Source of the DNA: Bacteroidia bacterium
GTDB taxonomy: Bacteria > Bacteroidota > Bacteroidia > Bacteroidales > VadinHA17
DNA length: 36,357 bases
Direction: 5' to 3'
Assembly: GCA_026391215.1 (NCBI GenBank)
Contig: JAPLDX010000053.1
Location: 1-36,357, forward strand
In this document: positions 7,369-16,154 of the stretch, in pieces
How the letters are laid out: every line of letters starts with the position of its first letter
How positions within the stretch are numbered: the first letter of the stretch is position 1
Made by a program: the position numbers and the translations under genes
Notes under the pieces: model-generated
The model's input: the letters and a program-made list of their open reading frames with translations, nothing else
Told to the model about the DNA's origin: nothing
The model's database searches: none

Positions 7369-8721
7369 ATGTCAACCGGAATAAACATGAAAAATACAGA
7401 TTTAACTGAAAAGCTTGTTGATAGATGCATAAGCCTGGGAGCAGATGCTGCAGAAGTTTTTCTTGAAACCAAAAGGAACCTGTCAATCAATGTACTGAAA
7501 TCTGAAATTGAAACCATTGAGCAAGCCTCATACCAGGGAGTTGGTTTCAGGGTTTTTATTGAAGGCAAAATGGGGTTCAGCCACTGCAATGATTTCAGCA
7601 GCAAGTCGCTTGATGATACAATCTCAAAGGCAATAGCCTTTGCCAGACTATCGACACCGGATGAAAACAATGTTCTTACAGACGATAAAGGGATTACGAC
7701 AATTAAAGACCTTTATGATCCTGCAATTACAGAAGAACCTATGGACAAAAAGATCAAAATGGCTCTTGACCTTGAAAAGCTTGCCATGAAAGATCCGAGG
7801 ATCACAAAGAGCGCCGGAGCAGGCTATGGTGAAGGAGAATCGGTGATCTATATTGGAAATTCAAACGGGCTGATTAAATCTTACAAATCATCCGGCTGCT
7901 CAATGGGTGTTTCTGTTGTCGCAGAGAAGGGAGAACAAAAAAATACAGGAGGGGAATATTGTTCAAGGGTTTTCTTTTCCGACCTGGTACCCCTCGAAGA
8001 GATAGCTGCTGTAGCCTCCAGGAAAGCTATTGAACTTTTGGATCCTGTTATGATAAATACACAAAAGGCTGCAGTTATTTTTGATCCGGATGTTGCAATG
8101 GCTCTTCTGAGAGGAGTTATTTCTGCTATCAATGGAGAGCGGGTGCTGCAGGGAGCAAGCTTCCTTAAAGAATACCTTGGCAGGCAGATTGCATCACCGT
8201 TACTTACATTGACTGATGACGGGACTATTCAGAAATGCCTTGGGAGCGCTCCTTTTGACGGGGAGGGAGTTCCCACTGTTAAAAACGTACTTGTTGAAAA
8301 CGGCTTTTTAAAAAGCTTTATTTACAATACTAAAGCAGCAAAAAGAGCAGGAGTAAAGAGCACAGGCAATGCTGCACGCGCAGGTTTCAGTTCTTTACCG
8401 GGGATAGGCACTCACAATGTCTGTGTTTCAACAGGGAAACACACCCGGGATGAAATAATTGCAGCAACTAAAAAAGGACTCTTTCTGCTGGAACTAACAG
8501 GCTATGGAATAGACTCTGTAAGCGGCAATTTCAGCGGAGGGGCCAGCGGCTTCTGGATCGAAAACGGTGAACTTGTCCATCCTGTCAAAGGGATCACAAT
8601 TGCAGGAAAAGCTTTTGAGATCCTTAATGCAATCGATATGGTTGGGAACGACTTGGATATGAACAAGATAAATACTGCTCCAACATTCAGGATAGCCGAA
8701 ATGCAGATTGGAGGCAAATAA
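7369..8721 (+). CDS. pmbA: TldE/PmbA-type partner subunit
   Basis: A 450-residue member of the same family as the preceding gene. It is the non-catalytic type: neither the HExxxH motif nor the C-terminal zinc cysteine is present (the matching C-terminal segment reads NDLDMNKINTAPTFRI). In characterised systems TldE pairs with TldD to form the active heterodimeric protease. It shows no signal peptide, in contrast to its Tat-tagged partner. The start may be 7369 or the second in-frame ATG at 7387; 7369 is kept because it lies directly after the tldD stop. The gene is cotranscribed with tldD. Confidence 0.9.
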   Translation: MSTGINMKNTDLTEKLVDRCISLGADAAEVFLETKRNLSINVLKSEIETIEQASYQGVGFRVFIEGKMGFSHCNDFSSKSLDDTISKAIAFARLSTPDENNVLTDDKGITTIKDLYDPAITEEPMDKKIKMALDLEKLAMKDPRITKSAGAGYGEGESVIYIGNSNGLIKSYKSSGCSMGVSVVAEKGEQKNTGGEYCSRVFFSDLVPLEEIAAVASRKAIELLDPVMINTQKAAVIFDPDVAMALLRGVISAINGERVLQGASFLKEYLGRQIASPLLTLTDDGTIQKCLGSAPFDGEGVPTVKNVLVENGFLKSFIYNTKAAKRAGVKSTGNAARAGFSSLPGIGTHNVCVSTGKHTRDEIIAATKKGLFLLELTGYGIDSVSGNFSGGASGFWIENGELVHPVKGITIAGKAFEILNAIDMVGNDLDMNKINTAPTFRIAEMQIGGK

Positions 8722-8743
8722 TTGGATTAAATTCAAAATGTTT

Positions 8744-8751
8744 TATTTTTG
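8744..8751 (+). promoter_or_regulatory. Bacteroidota -7 promoter element for the phosphofructokinase gene
   Basis: TATTTTTG matches TAnnTTTG, 20 nt before the ATG at 8772. Its last base is the G of an in-frame GTG at 8751, so that GTG cannot be the start of this transcript's product. No -33 box was recognised. Confidence 0.45.
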
Positions 8752-8771
8752 TGGTCTCAAAAAATGAGAAT

Positions 8772-10001
8772 ATGGCAACAACTAAAAAGCAGAATAACAT
8801 GGTAAACGTGAAAAAAACGAAAGGGACAATTGCTATCCTAACTGGTGGTGGAGACGTGCCGGGGCTAAATCCCGCAATACGCGCAGTGACTATTCGTGCA
8901 AACCGGGAAGGATACCAGGTGATTGGACTTAGAAGAGGATGGGCAGGCATTACGGAGCTGATAAGAGATCACAAATATGACAACAGCAATAATTTCATGC
9001 CACTCACCGACGACCTGGTTAACAAATCAGGCCGTACAGGAGGTACTTTCCTTCATACTTCAAGGACAAGACCCAGCCACATGTCAAAAACAAGTGTTCC
9101 GGAACATCTTCAGGGAACCTATAATGAAGAAACGAACGATTTGACACCGGAAATAATAAAAAACCTCGAATGGCTTGGTGTTGATTATCTCGTACCGATA
9201 GGTGGAGACGATACGCTCAGCTATGGGGTTCACCTGTACAAAAAAGGAGTTAAAGTCGTTGCTATTCCCAAGACAATGGACAATGATGTTCCGGGTACAG
9301 ATTATTGCATAGGATTCAGCACCTGCGTCACCAGAACTATCCAGATGACGAACAGCCTGAGAACATCCGCAGGCTCCCATGAGAGATTTCTGGTTCTCGA
9401 AGTATTCGGACGATATGCCGGATTCACGGCAATGCTACCCACATTGGCAGGTTCTGCCAATAGATGTGTTATCCCTGAATATAAATTTGATATTGAGCAA
9501 CTTGCCAGATTACTGGTTGAAGACAGAAACCATAATCCAAGCAAATATTCCATAGTTCTTATTTCGGAAGGAGCAATGTTCAAAGGAGGCGAGATGATAT
9601 TTGCTGACGGCGAACGGGATGCCTATGGACATGCCAAGCTGGGAGGGATAGGCGATATTGTTTCCGCTAAGCTCAAGGAGCTGTCACCTAAATTCAACCA
9701 TGGGAAAACCATAAATGTTATTAACCAGAAACTTGGATATATGGTCCGTGGCGGCGATCCTGATTTTCTTGATTCAGTTGTACCCATGGCCTATGGCAAC
9801 CTCGCCCTTGATCTGATCCTCAAAGGTATTCATGGAAGAATTGTTGTTTTGAAAAACGGACGATATGATAATGTCCCGATTGATGTTGTAACATCATCCA
9901 AAAAAATAGTGAAGCTATCGGATTATAATACTGAAAGGCTAAGACCTGTTTTTCACAGCTTCGAAATGAAACCATTCCTTCTGATGGCTTCAGATAATTG
10001 A
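8772..10001 (+). CDS. 6-phosphofructokinase, PPi-type active site
   Basis: A 409-residue glycolytic enzyme phosphorylating fructose 6-phosphate. The PFK fold is shown by ILTGGGDVPGLNPAIR (residues 22-37), the phosphoryl-donor loop IGGDDTLS (143-150) and PKTMDNDVPGTDY (166-178). ATP-dependent enzymes such as E. coli PfkA have Gly104 and Gly124 at two discriminating positions; here they are Asp147 and Lys167, the pair characteristic of pyrophosphate-dependent enzymes. A reversible PPi-dependent reaction is therefore likely. The ATG at 8772 is preferred over an upstream GTG because of the promoter position; an internal ATG at 8799 is less likely. rsgA starts 1 bp after the stop. Confidence 0.92.
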   Translation: MATTKKQNNMVNVKKTKGTIAILTGGGDVPGLNPAIRAVTIRANREGYQVIGLRRGWAGITELIRDHKYDNSNNFMPLTDDLVNKSGRTGGTFLHTSRTRPSHMSKTSVPEHLQGTYNEETNDLTPEIIKNLEWLGVDYLVPIGGDDTLSYGVHLYKKGVKVVAIPKTMDNDVPGTDYCIGFSTCVTRTIQMTNSLRTSAGSHERFLVLEVFGRYAGFTAMLPTLAGSANRCVIPEYKFDIEQLARLLVEDRNHNPSKYSIVLISEGAMFKGGEMIFADGERDAYGHAKLGGIGDIVSAKLKELSPKFNHGKTINVINQKLGYMVRGGDPDFLDSVVPMAYGNLALDLILKGIHGRIVVLKNGRYDNVPIDVVTSSKKIVKLSDYNTERLRPVFHSFEMKPFLLMASDN

Positions 10002-10002
10002 T

Positions 10003-10929
10003 TTGAAACAAGGTATTGTCATAAAATCTACCGGCAGCAGGTATCGGGTTCTGTATGGTGAAGCAGAAATTGTTGAATGCAGCATTAAAGGAAAGTTCAG
10101 GGTAAAGGGAATCCGTACGACAAATCCTGTAGCTGTGGGCGACAATGTTCTTTTTGAATTTGAAACCAGCAGGGGCCCGGGCATAATTACAGAAGTCCTT
10201 GAGCGCAGAAATTATATCCTCAGAAAATCATCAAACCTGTCAAAAGAAACGCAGATAATTGCTGCAAACATTGATCAGGCGTTCCTGATGATTACTATTA
10301 TTCTTCCTGAAACTCCGATCGAATTTATTGACAGGTTTCTTATTACTGCGGAGGCTTACCGTATCCCGGCAAGCATTATTATCAATAAAACAGATATTTA
10401 TGGTCCTGATGAAAAGGCAAGAATGGAATATCTTATATCAGTTTATGAAAAAGTCGGTTACCGGTGTTTCCCTCTTTCCGTGAACAGCAATACCGGAACA
10501 GACATCCTCAGGGATGCAATGAAGGACAAAATAAACCTTCTTGCCGGCAATTCCGGAGTTGGAAAGACCTCGCTGCTGAACAAGTTTGATCCGTTACTAG
10601 ATCTGAAAACAGAAAAGATATCTGAGTACCACAGGCAGGGTAAGCATGTGACAACATTTCCCGAAATGCACAAAATGCCGTTCGGGGGATTTGTGATCGA
10701 TTCCCCGGGTATAAGAGGATTCGGAGTAGTGGATATGGAAAAGAATGAGATATACCATTTCTTCCCTGAAATATTCAGAATATCAAAAAATTGCAGGTTT
10801 TACAATTGCCTTCATCTTGAGGAACCCGGATGTGCTGTCAGAGAAGCTGTGAAAAACGGTATAATTGATCAGCTGCGTTACAGAAGCTATGTCAATATCC
10901 TTGATGATGACAATCGTAAATACCGCTGA
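10003..10929 (+). CDS. rsgA: Ribosome small-subunit maturation GTPase RsgA
   Basis: A 308-residue circularly permuted GTPase that acts in late 30S maturation. It has an N-terminal OB fold (about residues 1-70), the GTPase motifs in permuted order (G4 NKTD 128-131, G1 GNSGVGKT 182-189, G3 DSPG 233-236) and a C-terminal zinc knuckle (Cys264, Cys269, His271, Cys277). The start is TTG at 10003, 1 bp after the pfk stop. No ATG fits, and the resulting N-terminus (IVIKSTGSRYRV) matches the family, so a TTG start with translational coupling to pfk is inferred. Confidence 0.95.
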   Translation: MKQGIVIKSTGSRYRVLYGEAEIVECSIKGKFRVKGIRTTNPVAVGDNVLFEFETSRGPGIITEVLERRNYILRKSSNLSKETQIIAANIDQAFLMITIILPETPIEFIDRFLITAEAYRIPASIIINKTDIYGPDEKARMEYLISVYEKVGYRCFPLSVNSNTGTDILRDAMKDKINLLAGNSGVGKTSLLNKFDPLLDLKTEKISEYHRQGKHVTTFPEMHKMPFGGFVIDSPGIRGFGVVDMEKNEIYHFFPEIFRISKNCRFYNCLHLEEPGCAVREAVKNGIIDQLRYRSYVNILDDDNRKYR

Positions 10930-10990
10930 TATTATTATTTAATTTTATGCATTATCTTTATACTAATTAGCAGCTAAAAAGTTTTGCCTG

Positions 10991-13804
10991 ATGAAGCGGA
11001 TACTGATAATAGTCTATTCGGCATTTTTATTAATAATGGTTGCTAATTTCTTTTATTATAGAAACCTGTACAATAAACAGATACAATATATAGTTGCATT
11101 GCTTGACCGTCAGGTTCAGATAGTAGGCCTTTCTGTTGACAACACAAATAATGACTTCTTAAGCGATCTTACCGAAATAAGCTATTCAGAAGATCTTGCC
11201 ATGTTCTTCAGAAATATGGATAACCACGAGAGAGCAATTGACAAGATGAAATTATTCTACTCGAAATATGAAAATTTCGTTACCGGCATTAAGTTGTTTG
11301 ATAATAGAAGGAATGAATTTACTTTAAAAAAAGATGAGTTAATATGGCTTCCCCAGGATTACATTCTTCATGTGCAGGGAGAAATTTTTCATCAGGAAAG
11401 GATGGTCATTGAAGACAATAAATATGAATATTTCCTACCGGTATTTGAAAATAGCATTGTTGTTGGCAATATTGCCGTTTCTGTTGATTATAAAAAATAT
11501 TTCGATGAAATTTTCTCTGTCTTTAATCTTAAGGATTACCAGTGGCAATGGGTTGTAAGTGATTCAGGGGAAATAGTTTATGATAATGCCACCAGGAAAA
11601 CCGATTATTCACAGCTAAATACAATTACTACTGCTCTTAATGAAGGATCGGTTGAGAATATTGTTCACCGGGCAACCATTGAAAACAAGACGACTGAAAT
11701 ACTATCTTCTTATTATTCAACACAGCTTCTGGGTAGGGATCTTGGAGTTGTTTTTTCAGCGCCGACAAATTACTTCCAGAAATATATTATCAGAAATTCC
11801 ATTTTCATTGTTGTCGCAACACTCCTCCTCATACAGGGTATAATTTTCGTTTTCTGGAGACGGATCAAATCACAGAAATCTGAATCAAAACGCCTTGAGG
11901 AATCTGAAAAAATGCTCTTTAAGCTTATTGAAGAGATGCCTGTAGGTGTCATAATACATAACAAGGACAGGGAGATAATCAAAGCAAATAAAGTTGCTGC
12001 GACACAATATTCATATCCCAGTGAAGAAGAGATGAAAGGCAAGTTGTTCCCTGAGACCTCAACCTCAGAAGTAAGTGAGTATTTTGCAAAAAACCTTGCC
12101 GGCACCTTCAATCCCGATCAGTTTGTGATCATTAAGAAAGAAATAGGCGAGATAGTACTCTACAGAAACAACATACTTGTCGTTTTTATGGGAGAAGAGG
12201 CAAATATGGAAATACTGATAGATGTGACCATGCTTGAGTCTGCAAGAAAGCAGGAGGCTAAGGCAAATGTTGCAAAATCAGAATTCCTTGCCAGAATGAG
12301 TTATGAGATCAGGACTCCGCTGAATGGCATCATAGGAATGACAGATGTTTTAAATAAATATGAACAGACAGCCGAGGTAAAGGAAATTGTTTCAATCTTG
12401 CGAAAATCAACAGAGATCCTTCTTAATATTATTAACGATATACTTGATTTTTCAAAGATTGAAACAGGGAAAATGATCCTGGATGAAATCCCATTTGATC
12501 TGAGGGAAGAGATGAGCTATTGTGCTGACCTTGCCAGGACCTATATTGCTGATAAAGAATTAAGATTTTCATATTCTGTCGATGAAAATGTTCCGGAAAG
12601 CATTATTGCAGATCCGTTCAGGCTAAGGCAGATACTGACCAACATTATCTATCATTCTGTACGTTCTACAGAAAAGGGAGAGATACGGCTGAACTGCAGG
12701 CTTCAAAGCAATAAAAGCGGAATTGTAACCCTGGGATTCGAATTGACAGACACCGGGATGAATTTCGATAAAGCCAGTCTAAAAAAGATTTTCGGGGACT
12801 TTATAAATATTGAATCAAAGGTAAAAAGCAGTGATGAATCTGGTTTTGGGACCATTCTTGCACGTCAGCTTATTGAAATGATGGGCGGCGAGATTAATGC
12901 CGAAAGCCCTTCAGGGATATCAGGCAACAAAGGGACTAAAATCAGGTTTTCAGTAACAGCATATTCCAACGATCGTACTGTAAAGAACCTTAACCAGGAA
13001 AATATCAGATCATTTGATAAAATAAGAACACTAGTCATAACAGGATCCCAGAACAGGGATGAGGAGATTCTTGGCTCGCTTCACAAGCTTGGACTAAATG
13101 TTTCAGTGACAACCTTCCAGAAACAGACTGTAAACCAGGTTAAAATGAATCTGAATTCAACAGGCGAAAAGTATAAGCTTGTAATAATACTTGACGATGA
13201 AGAATTCAATGGATTTGATACTGCCAGGACAATATGGGAGAATAATCTTTCAGGCAATATCATATTAATGATGATCAGTTCCAACGACATGAAGGGAAAT
13301 TACATGAAATGCATTACCATGGGAGTTGATCATTACCTTGTTAAACCATACAATGTGACCGAACTGGCTGCCATGCTCCAGGATAGCTTCCCGTATGTAG
13401 AATCCGGTTCAGCGTCAGTCGATATAAGCGATATTAAGAGCGACATAAAAATACTGGTTGTTGAGGATAACAAGATGAATCAGATAGTAATCGGCACAAT
13501 GCTGAAAACACTTGGATATTCATGTGATATGGCTGAAGATGGAGTTGCAGGATACATCAAGGCTAATGAAAAACATTACGATCTTATTTTCATGGATCTC
13601 ATTATGCCTGAAATGAATGGCTACGATTCTGCCAGGAAAATACTTGCTAGCGATAAAACAACTCTCATTGCGGCATTTACTGCCGACAATATGCCTGACG
13701 CCAAAAGAAAAGCCGAATTATCAGGGATTAAGGAATTTATTGCCAAACCCGTAAGAATTGAAGAACTGAAAAAAATCTTTGCAAAACACTTTAAGAAGAG
13801 CTGA
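10991..13804 (+). CDS. Hybrid sensor pseudo-histidine kinase with two receiver domains
   Basis: A 937-residue membrane protein: TM1 at about residues 4-22, an extracytoplasmic sensor region (23-268), TM2 (269-289), a PAS-like region (about 305-410), a HisKA-like segment (430-495), a HATPase-like domain (about 505-658) and receivers at 679-795 and 819-935. The H-box reads MSYEIRTPLNG, with Tyr438 where the phospho-accepting His should be. The N-box Asn is His555 (NIIYHSV), the G1 box is DTGMNF (587-592) instead of DTGIGI, and the G2 box is weak (SGFGT, 617-621). Receiver 1 lacks the acidic pair and has no clear acceptor Asp. Receiver 2 is intact: Glu825-Asp826, Asp869 in MDLIMPEMNG, Thr897 and Lys919. 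Inferred: a non-autophosphorylating sensor or scaffold whose last receiver is phosphorylated by another kinase. Confidence 0.88.
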   Translation: MKRILIIVYSAFLLIMVANFFYYRNLYNKQIQYIVALLDRQVQIVGLSVDNTNNDFLSDLTEISYSEDLAMFFRNMDNHERAIDKMKLFYSKYENFVTGIKLFDNRRNEFTLKKDELIWLPQDYILHVQGEIFHQERMVIEDNKYEYFLPVFENSIVVGNIAVSVDYKKYFDEIFSVFNLKDYQWQWVVSDSGEIVYDNATRKTDYSQLNTITTALNEGSVENIVHRATIENKTTEILSSYYSTQLLGRDLGVVFSAPTNYFQKYIIRNSIFIVVATLLLIQGIIFVFWRRIKSQKSESKRLEESEKMLFKLIEEMPVGVIIHNKDREIIKANKVAATQYSYPSEEEMKGKLFPETSTSEVSEYFAKNLAGTFNPDQFVIIKKEIGEIVLYRNNILVVFMGEEANMEILIDVTMLESARKQEAKANVAKSEFLARMSYEIRTPLNGIIGMTDVLNKYEQTAEVKEIVSILRKSTEILLNIINDILDFSKIETGKMILDEIPFDLREEMSYCADLARTYIADKELRFSYSVDENVPESIIADPFRLRQILTNIIYHSVRSTEKGEIRLNCRLQSNKSGIVTLGFELTDTGMNFDKASLKKIFGDFINIESKVKSSDESGFGTILARQLIEMMGGEINAESPSGISGNKGTKIRFSVTAYSNDRTVKNLNQENIRSFDKIRTLVITGSQNRDEEILGSLHKLGLNVSVTTFQKQTVNQVKMNLNSTGEKYKLVIILDDEEFNGFDTARTIWENNLSGNIILMMISSNDMKGNYMKCITMGVDHYLVKPYNVTELAAMLQDSFPYVESGSASVDISDIKSDIKILVVEDNKMNQIVIGTMLKTLGYSCDMAEDGVAGYIKANEKHYDLIFMDLIMPEMNGYDSARKILASDKTTLIAAFTADNMPDAKRKAELSGIKEFIAKPVRIEELKKIFAKHFKKS

Positions 13805-13844
13805 ACAATCAGCTGCAGTGAGTGTCAACTAACCGGCTTCGTTT

Positions 13845-14888
13845 ATGATATTTCCGGTACTGAAAAAAACAGATATCTGCAAATTTCTTGAGCTGGCAGA
13901 AAATATCCCTGTAATAGATGTCAGGTCTCCTTCAGAGTTCAGCTACGGGCATATTCCGGGTGCATATAATATTCCTCTGTTTAACGACAGGGAACGCGAA
14001 ACCGTCGGCGTAATATATAAAAAGGAGGGACGCAGCAAGGCTGTAATGAAGGGAATTGAGCTGACGGGTCCGGCGATGCATCTGAAGCTTAAAGAAGCCA
14101 TTGACATTGCAAAAAACGGGAAACTGCTGGTGCACTGCTGGAGAGGAGGGATGAGATCAGAAGCAATGGCATGGCTGTTTTCACTTGGCGATATTGAAAC
14201 AGAAGTTCTCGAAAAAGGATATAAGGCATTTCGCAATCATATACTGACAACCCTGGCCGAAAAACGCAAAGTCATGATCCTTGGAGGAATGACGGGCAGC
14301 AGTAAAACAAAAATTCTCAATCATCTGGAGAACCTTGGCCAGCAGGTAATTGATCTTGAACGACTTGCAAATCATAAGGGATCAGCATTCGGAGCCCTGG
14401 GACAACCACCTCAGCCATCTTCAGAACATTTTGCAAACCTTCTTTTCAATGAATGGAAAAAGATCAACTGCGATCTGCCTGTATGGCTTGAAGATGAAAG
14501 CCGCAATATCGGGACTGTCTTTATGCCGGATGTTTTTTATAATAATATGCAGGAGTACCATTCGATAATTCTGTTAATGGAAATAAGAAAAAGACTTCCC
14601 CGGCTTATCGAGGAGTATTCAGCATATCCTCCGGAGATGCTCAAGGGATCCATTCTGAAGATAAGCAAAAGGATGGGAGGTGATAATGCCAGGGATGCCC
14701 TGAATGCCATCGATAACGGTGATTTAGAAAAGGCTATTGAAATCACTCTTAAATATTATGACAAGACATATATGTACGGAATCAGACGAAAGCCGGCCAG
14801 GAATCTAATTTTCATTGAAACAGACAGTGATGATATAGATTATAATGCAAAGAAAGTACTTGAAGCTGCAAATAAGATAACCTGTTAA
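13845..14888 (+). CDS. selU: tRNA 2-selenouridine synthase
   Basis: A 347-residue enzyme (also called mnmH) that replaces sulfur by selenium in 2-thiouridine at the tRNA wobble position, using selenophosphate and a geranylated intermediate. The N-terminal rhodanese domain holds the catalytic Cys98 in HCWRGGMRS. The C-terminal P-loop domain has a Walker A motif GMTGSSKT (148-155), followed by the family segment ANHKGSAFG. It starts 40 bp after the hybrid kinase stop and may be read from the same transcript. It converges on the U32 gene, with 6 bp between the stops. Its presence implies that selenophosphate synthetase SelD is encoded elsewhere. Confidence 0.94.
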   Translation: MIFPVLKKTDICKFLELAENIPVIDVRSPSEFSYGHIPGAYNIPLFNDRERETVGVIYKKEGRSKAVMKGIELTGPAMHLKLKEAIDIAKNGKLLVHCWRGGMRSEAMAWLFSLGDIETEVLEKGYKAFRNHILTTLAEKRKVMILGGMTGSSKTKILNHLENLGQQVIDLERLANHKGSAFGALGQPPQPSSEHFANLLFNEWKKINCDLPVWLEDESRNIGTVFMPDVFYNNMQEYHSIILLMEIRKRLPRLIEEYSAYPPEMLKGSILKISKRMGGDNARDALNAIDNGDLEKAIEITLKYYDKTYMYGIRRKPARNLIFIETDSDDIDYNAKKVLEAANKITC

Positions 14889-14894
14889 TACGGT

Positions 14895-16154
14895 TTATTC
14901 AGGTTTTTTAAGATCCTCAGCATTCACCCACCTATAAATTTTATCAGATCTCCTGAGATAATCAGGGATACTTATTGAACAATACTCTCCTTGTTTCGCT
15001 TTTTCAGTCTCTTTAAGATCAACCCGTATTTCACTCACCGTATATTCAATAACCCCTGTCGTTGGCCCGATAATCAGAATAGCATCTCCTTTGCTCAAAT
15101 CCCCGTTCTCAACTTTTATCTCAGCCACATTAAGCTTTGTGAAATAATTGGTCACTTTGCCAAGATAGACCTTTCTTTTTGTGGCAGATGATCCATATCC
15201 GGTATTCCATTCTCCAAGCTTCTGCCCCAGATAATAGCCATCCCAGAAGCCCCTGTTAAACACCGAGGAGAGCCTCTCTTTCCATACATTAATTTTTTCA
15301 GAGGTATATGTTCCGTCAATTACAGCTTTAACAGCTTCATCATAGCAAGAGGAAACCACCTTTACGTATTCAGCAGAGCGGGCCCTTCCTTCAATCTTGA
15401 ATACAGTCACCCCTGCATCCAGAATCCTGTCAATGAACCCGATTGTACAGAGATCCTTTGGAGACATTATATATTCATTATCTATTTCAAGCTGATAACC
15501 GGATTCCTTTTCTGATACGATATACGATTTGCGGCATGTCTGGTAACAGTTACCACGGTTGGCAGAGGCATTATTCTCATGAAGGCTGAGGTAACATTTT
15601 CCTGAGACAGCCATACAAAGGGCACCATGAGCAAACATCTCTATCTTTACCGGTTCCCCCTTTGGACCCCTGATATTCTGTTCCCGGATCAAATTGGATA
15701 TATGCCTGACCTGATCCAGATTCAATTCCCTTGCAAGCACTACAACATCGGCCCATTGCGAATAAAACCTGAGAGCCTCTGCATTCGATATGTTAAGTTG
15801 TGTCGAAATATGTACTTCAATGCCTGATCTGAATGCATAGTTTATTACCGATATATCTGATGCAATTATTGCCGAAATTCCGCTTGAGACAGCAGTATCA
15901 ATTATCTTCTGCATCTGTTCTATTTCAGAATCATATACCACTACATTTACTGTGAGGTAACTTTTTAATCCGTTTGTCAGGCAGATTTCAGCAATATTCC
16001 TCAGGTCGCTAAGAGTAAAGTTGTTTGCTGAACCGGCTCTCATATTGAGCTGTTCAGCACCGAAATAGACAGAATCAGCACCGCCCTGAATTGCAGCTGC
16101 AAGCGATTCATAGGATCCCGCAGGAGCCATTATCTCAATATCCTTCCTGTTCAT
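14895..16154 (-). CDS. U32-family tRNA hydroxylation protein, TrhP (YegQ)-like
   Basis: A 419-residue 'peptidase U32' family protein. The family signature is clear at EMFAHGALCMAVSGKCYLS (residues 172-190). Cys180, Cys187, Cys203 (or 207) and Cys236 have a spacing close to the [4Fe-4S] ligands known in UbiU. The nearest functional type is probably TrhP, which with prephenate makes 5-hydroxyuridine in tRNA in an oxygen-independent way. A true protease role (PrtC-like) is less likely. The start ATG overlaps the stop of the histidine-kinase gene by 4 bp, so the two are translationally coupled. It is the last gene of the AsmA-kinase-U32 operon. Confidence 0.85.
   Translation of the reverse strand: MNRKDIEIMAPAGSYESLAAAIQGGADSVYFGAEQLNMRAGSANNFTLSDLRNIAEICLTNGLKSYLTVNVVVYDSEIEQMQKIIDTAVSSGISAIIASDISVINYAFRSGIEVHISTQLNISNAEALRFYSQWADVVVLARELNLDQVRHISNLIREQNIRGPKGEPVKIEMFAHGALCMAVSGKCYLSLHENNASANRGNCYQTCRKSYIVSEKESGYQLEIDNEYIMSPKDLCTIGFIDRILDAGVTVFKIEGRARSAEYVKVVSSCYDEAVKAVIDGTYTSEKINVWKERLSSVFNRGFWDGYYLGQKLGEWNTGYGSSATKRKVYLGKVTNYFTKLNVAEIKVENGDLSKGDAILIIGPTTGVIEYTVSEIRVDLKETEKAKQGEYCSISIPDYLRRSDKIYRWVNAEDLKKPE

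Noticed and set aside
8751..8771. GTG start giving a phosphofructokinase seven residues longer
   Set aside because: The GTG lies at the end of a TAnnTTTG promoter element, so it would be upstream of the transcription start; the ATG at 8772 is the better start.
12290..12330. Tyr in the H-box as a sequencing error
   Set aside because: The N-box, G1 box and first receiver of the same protein are also degenerate, so a single base error would not explain the pattern.
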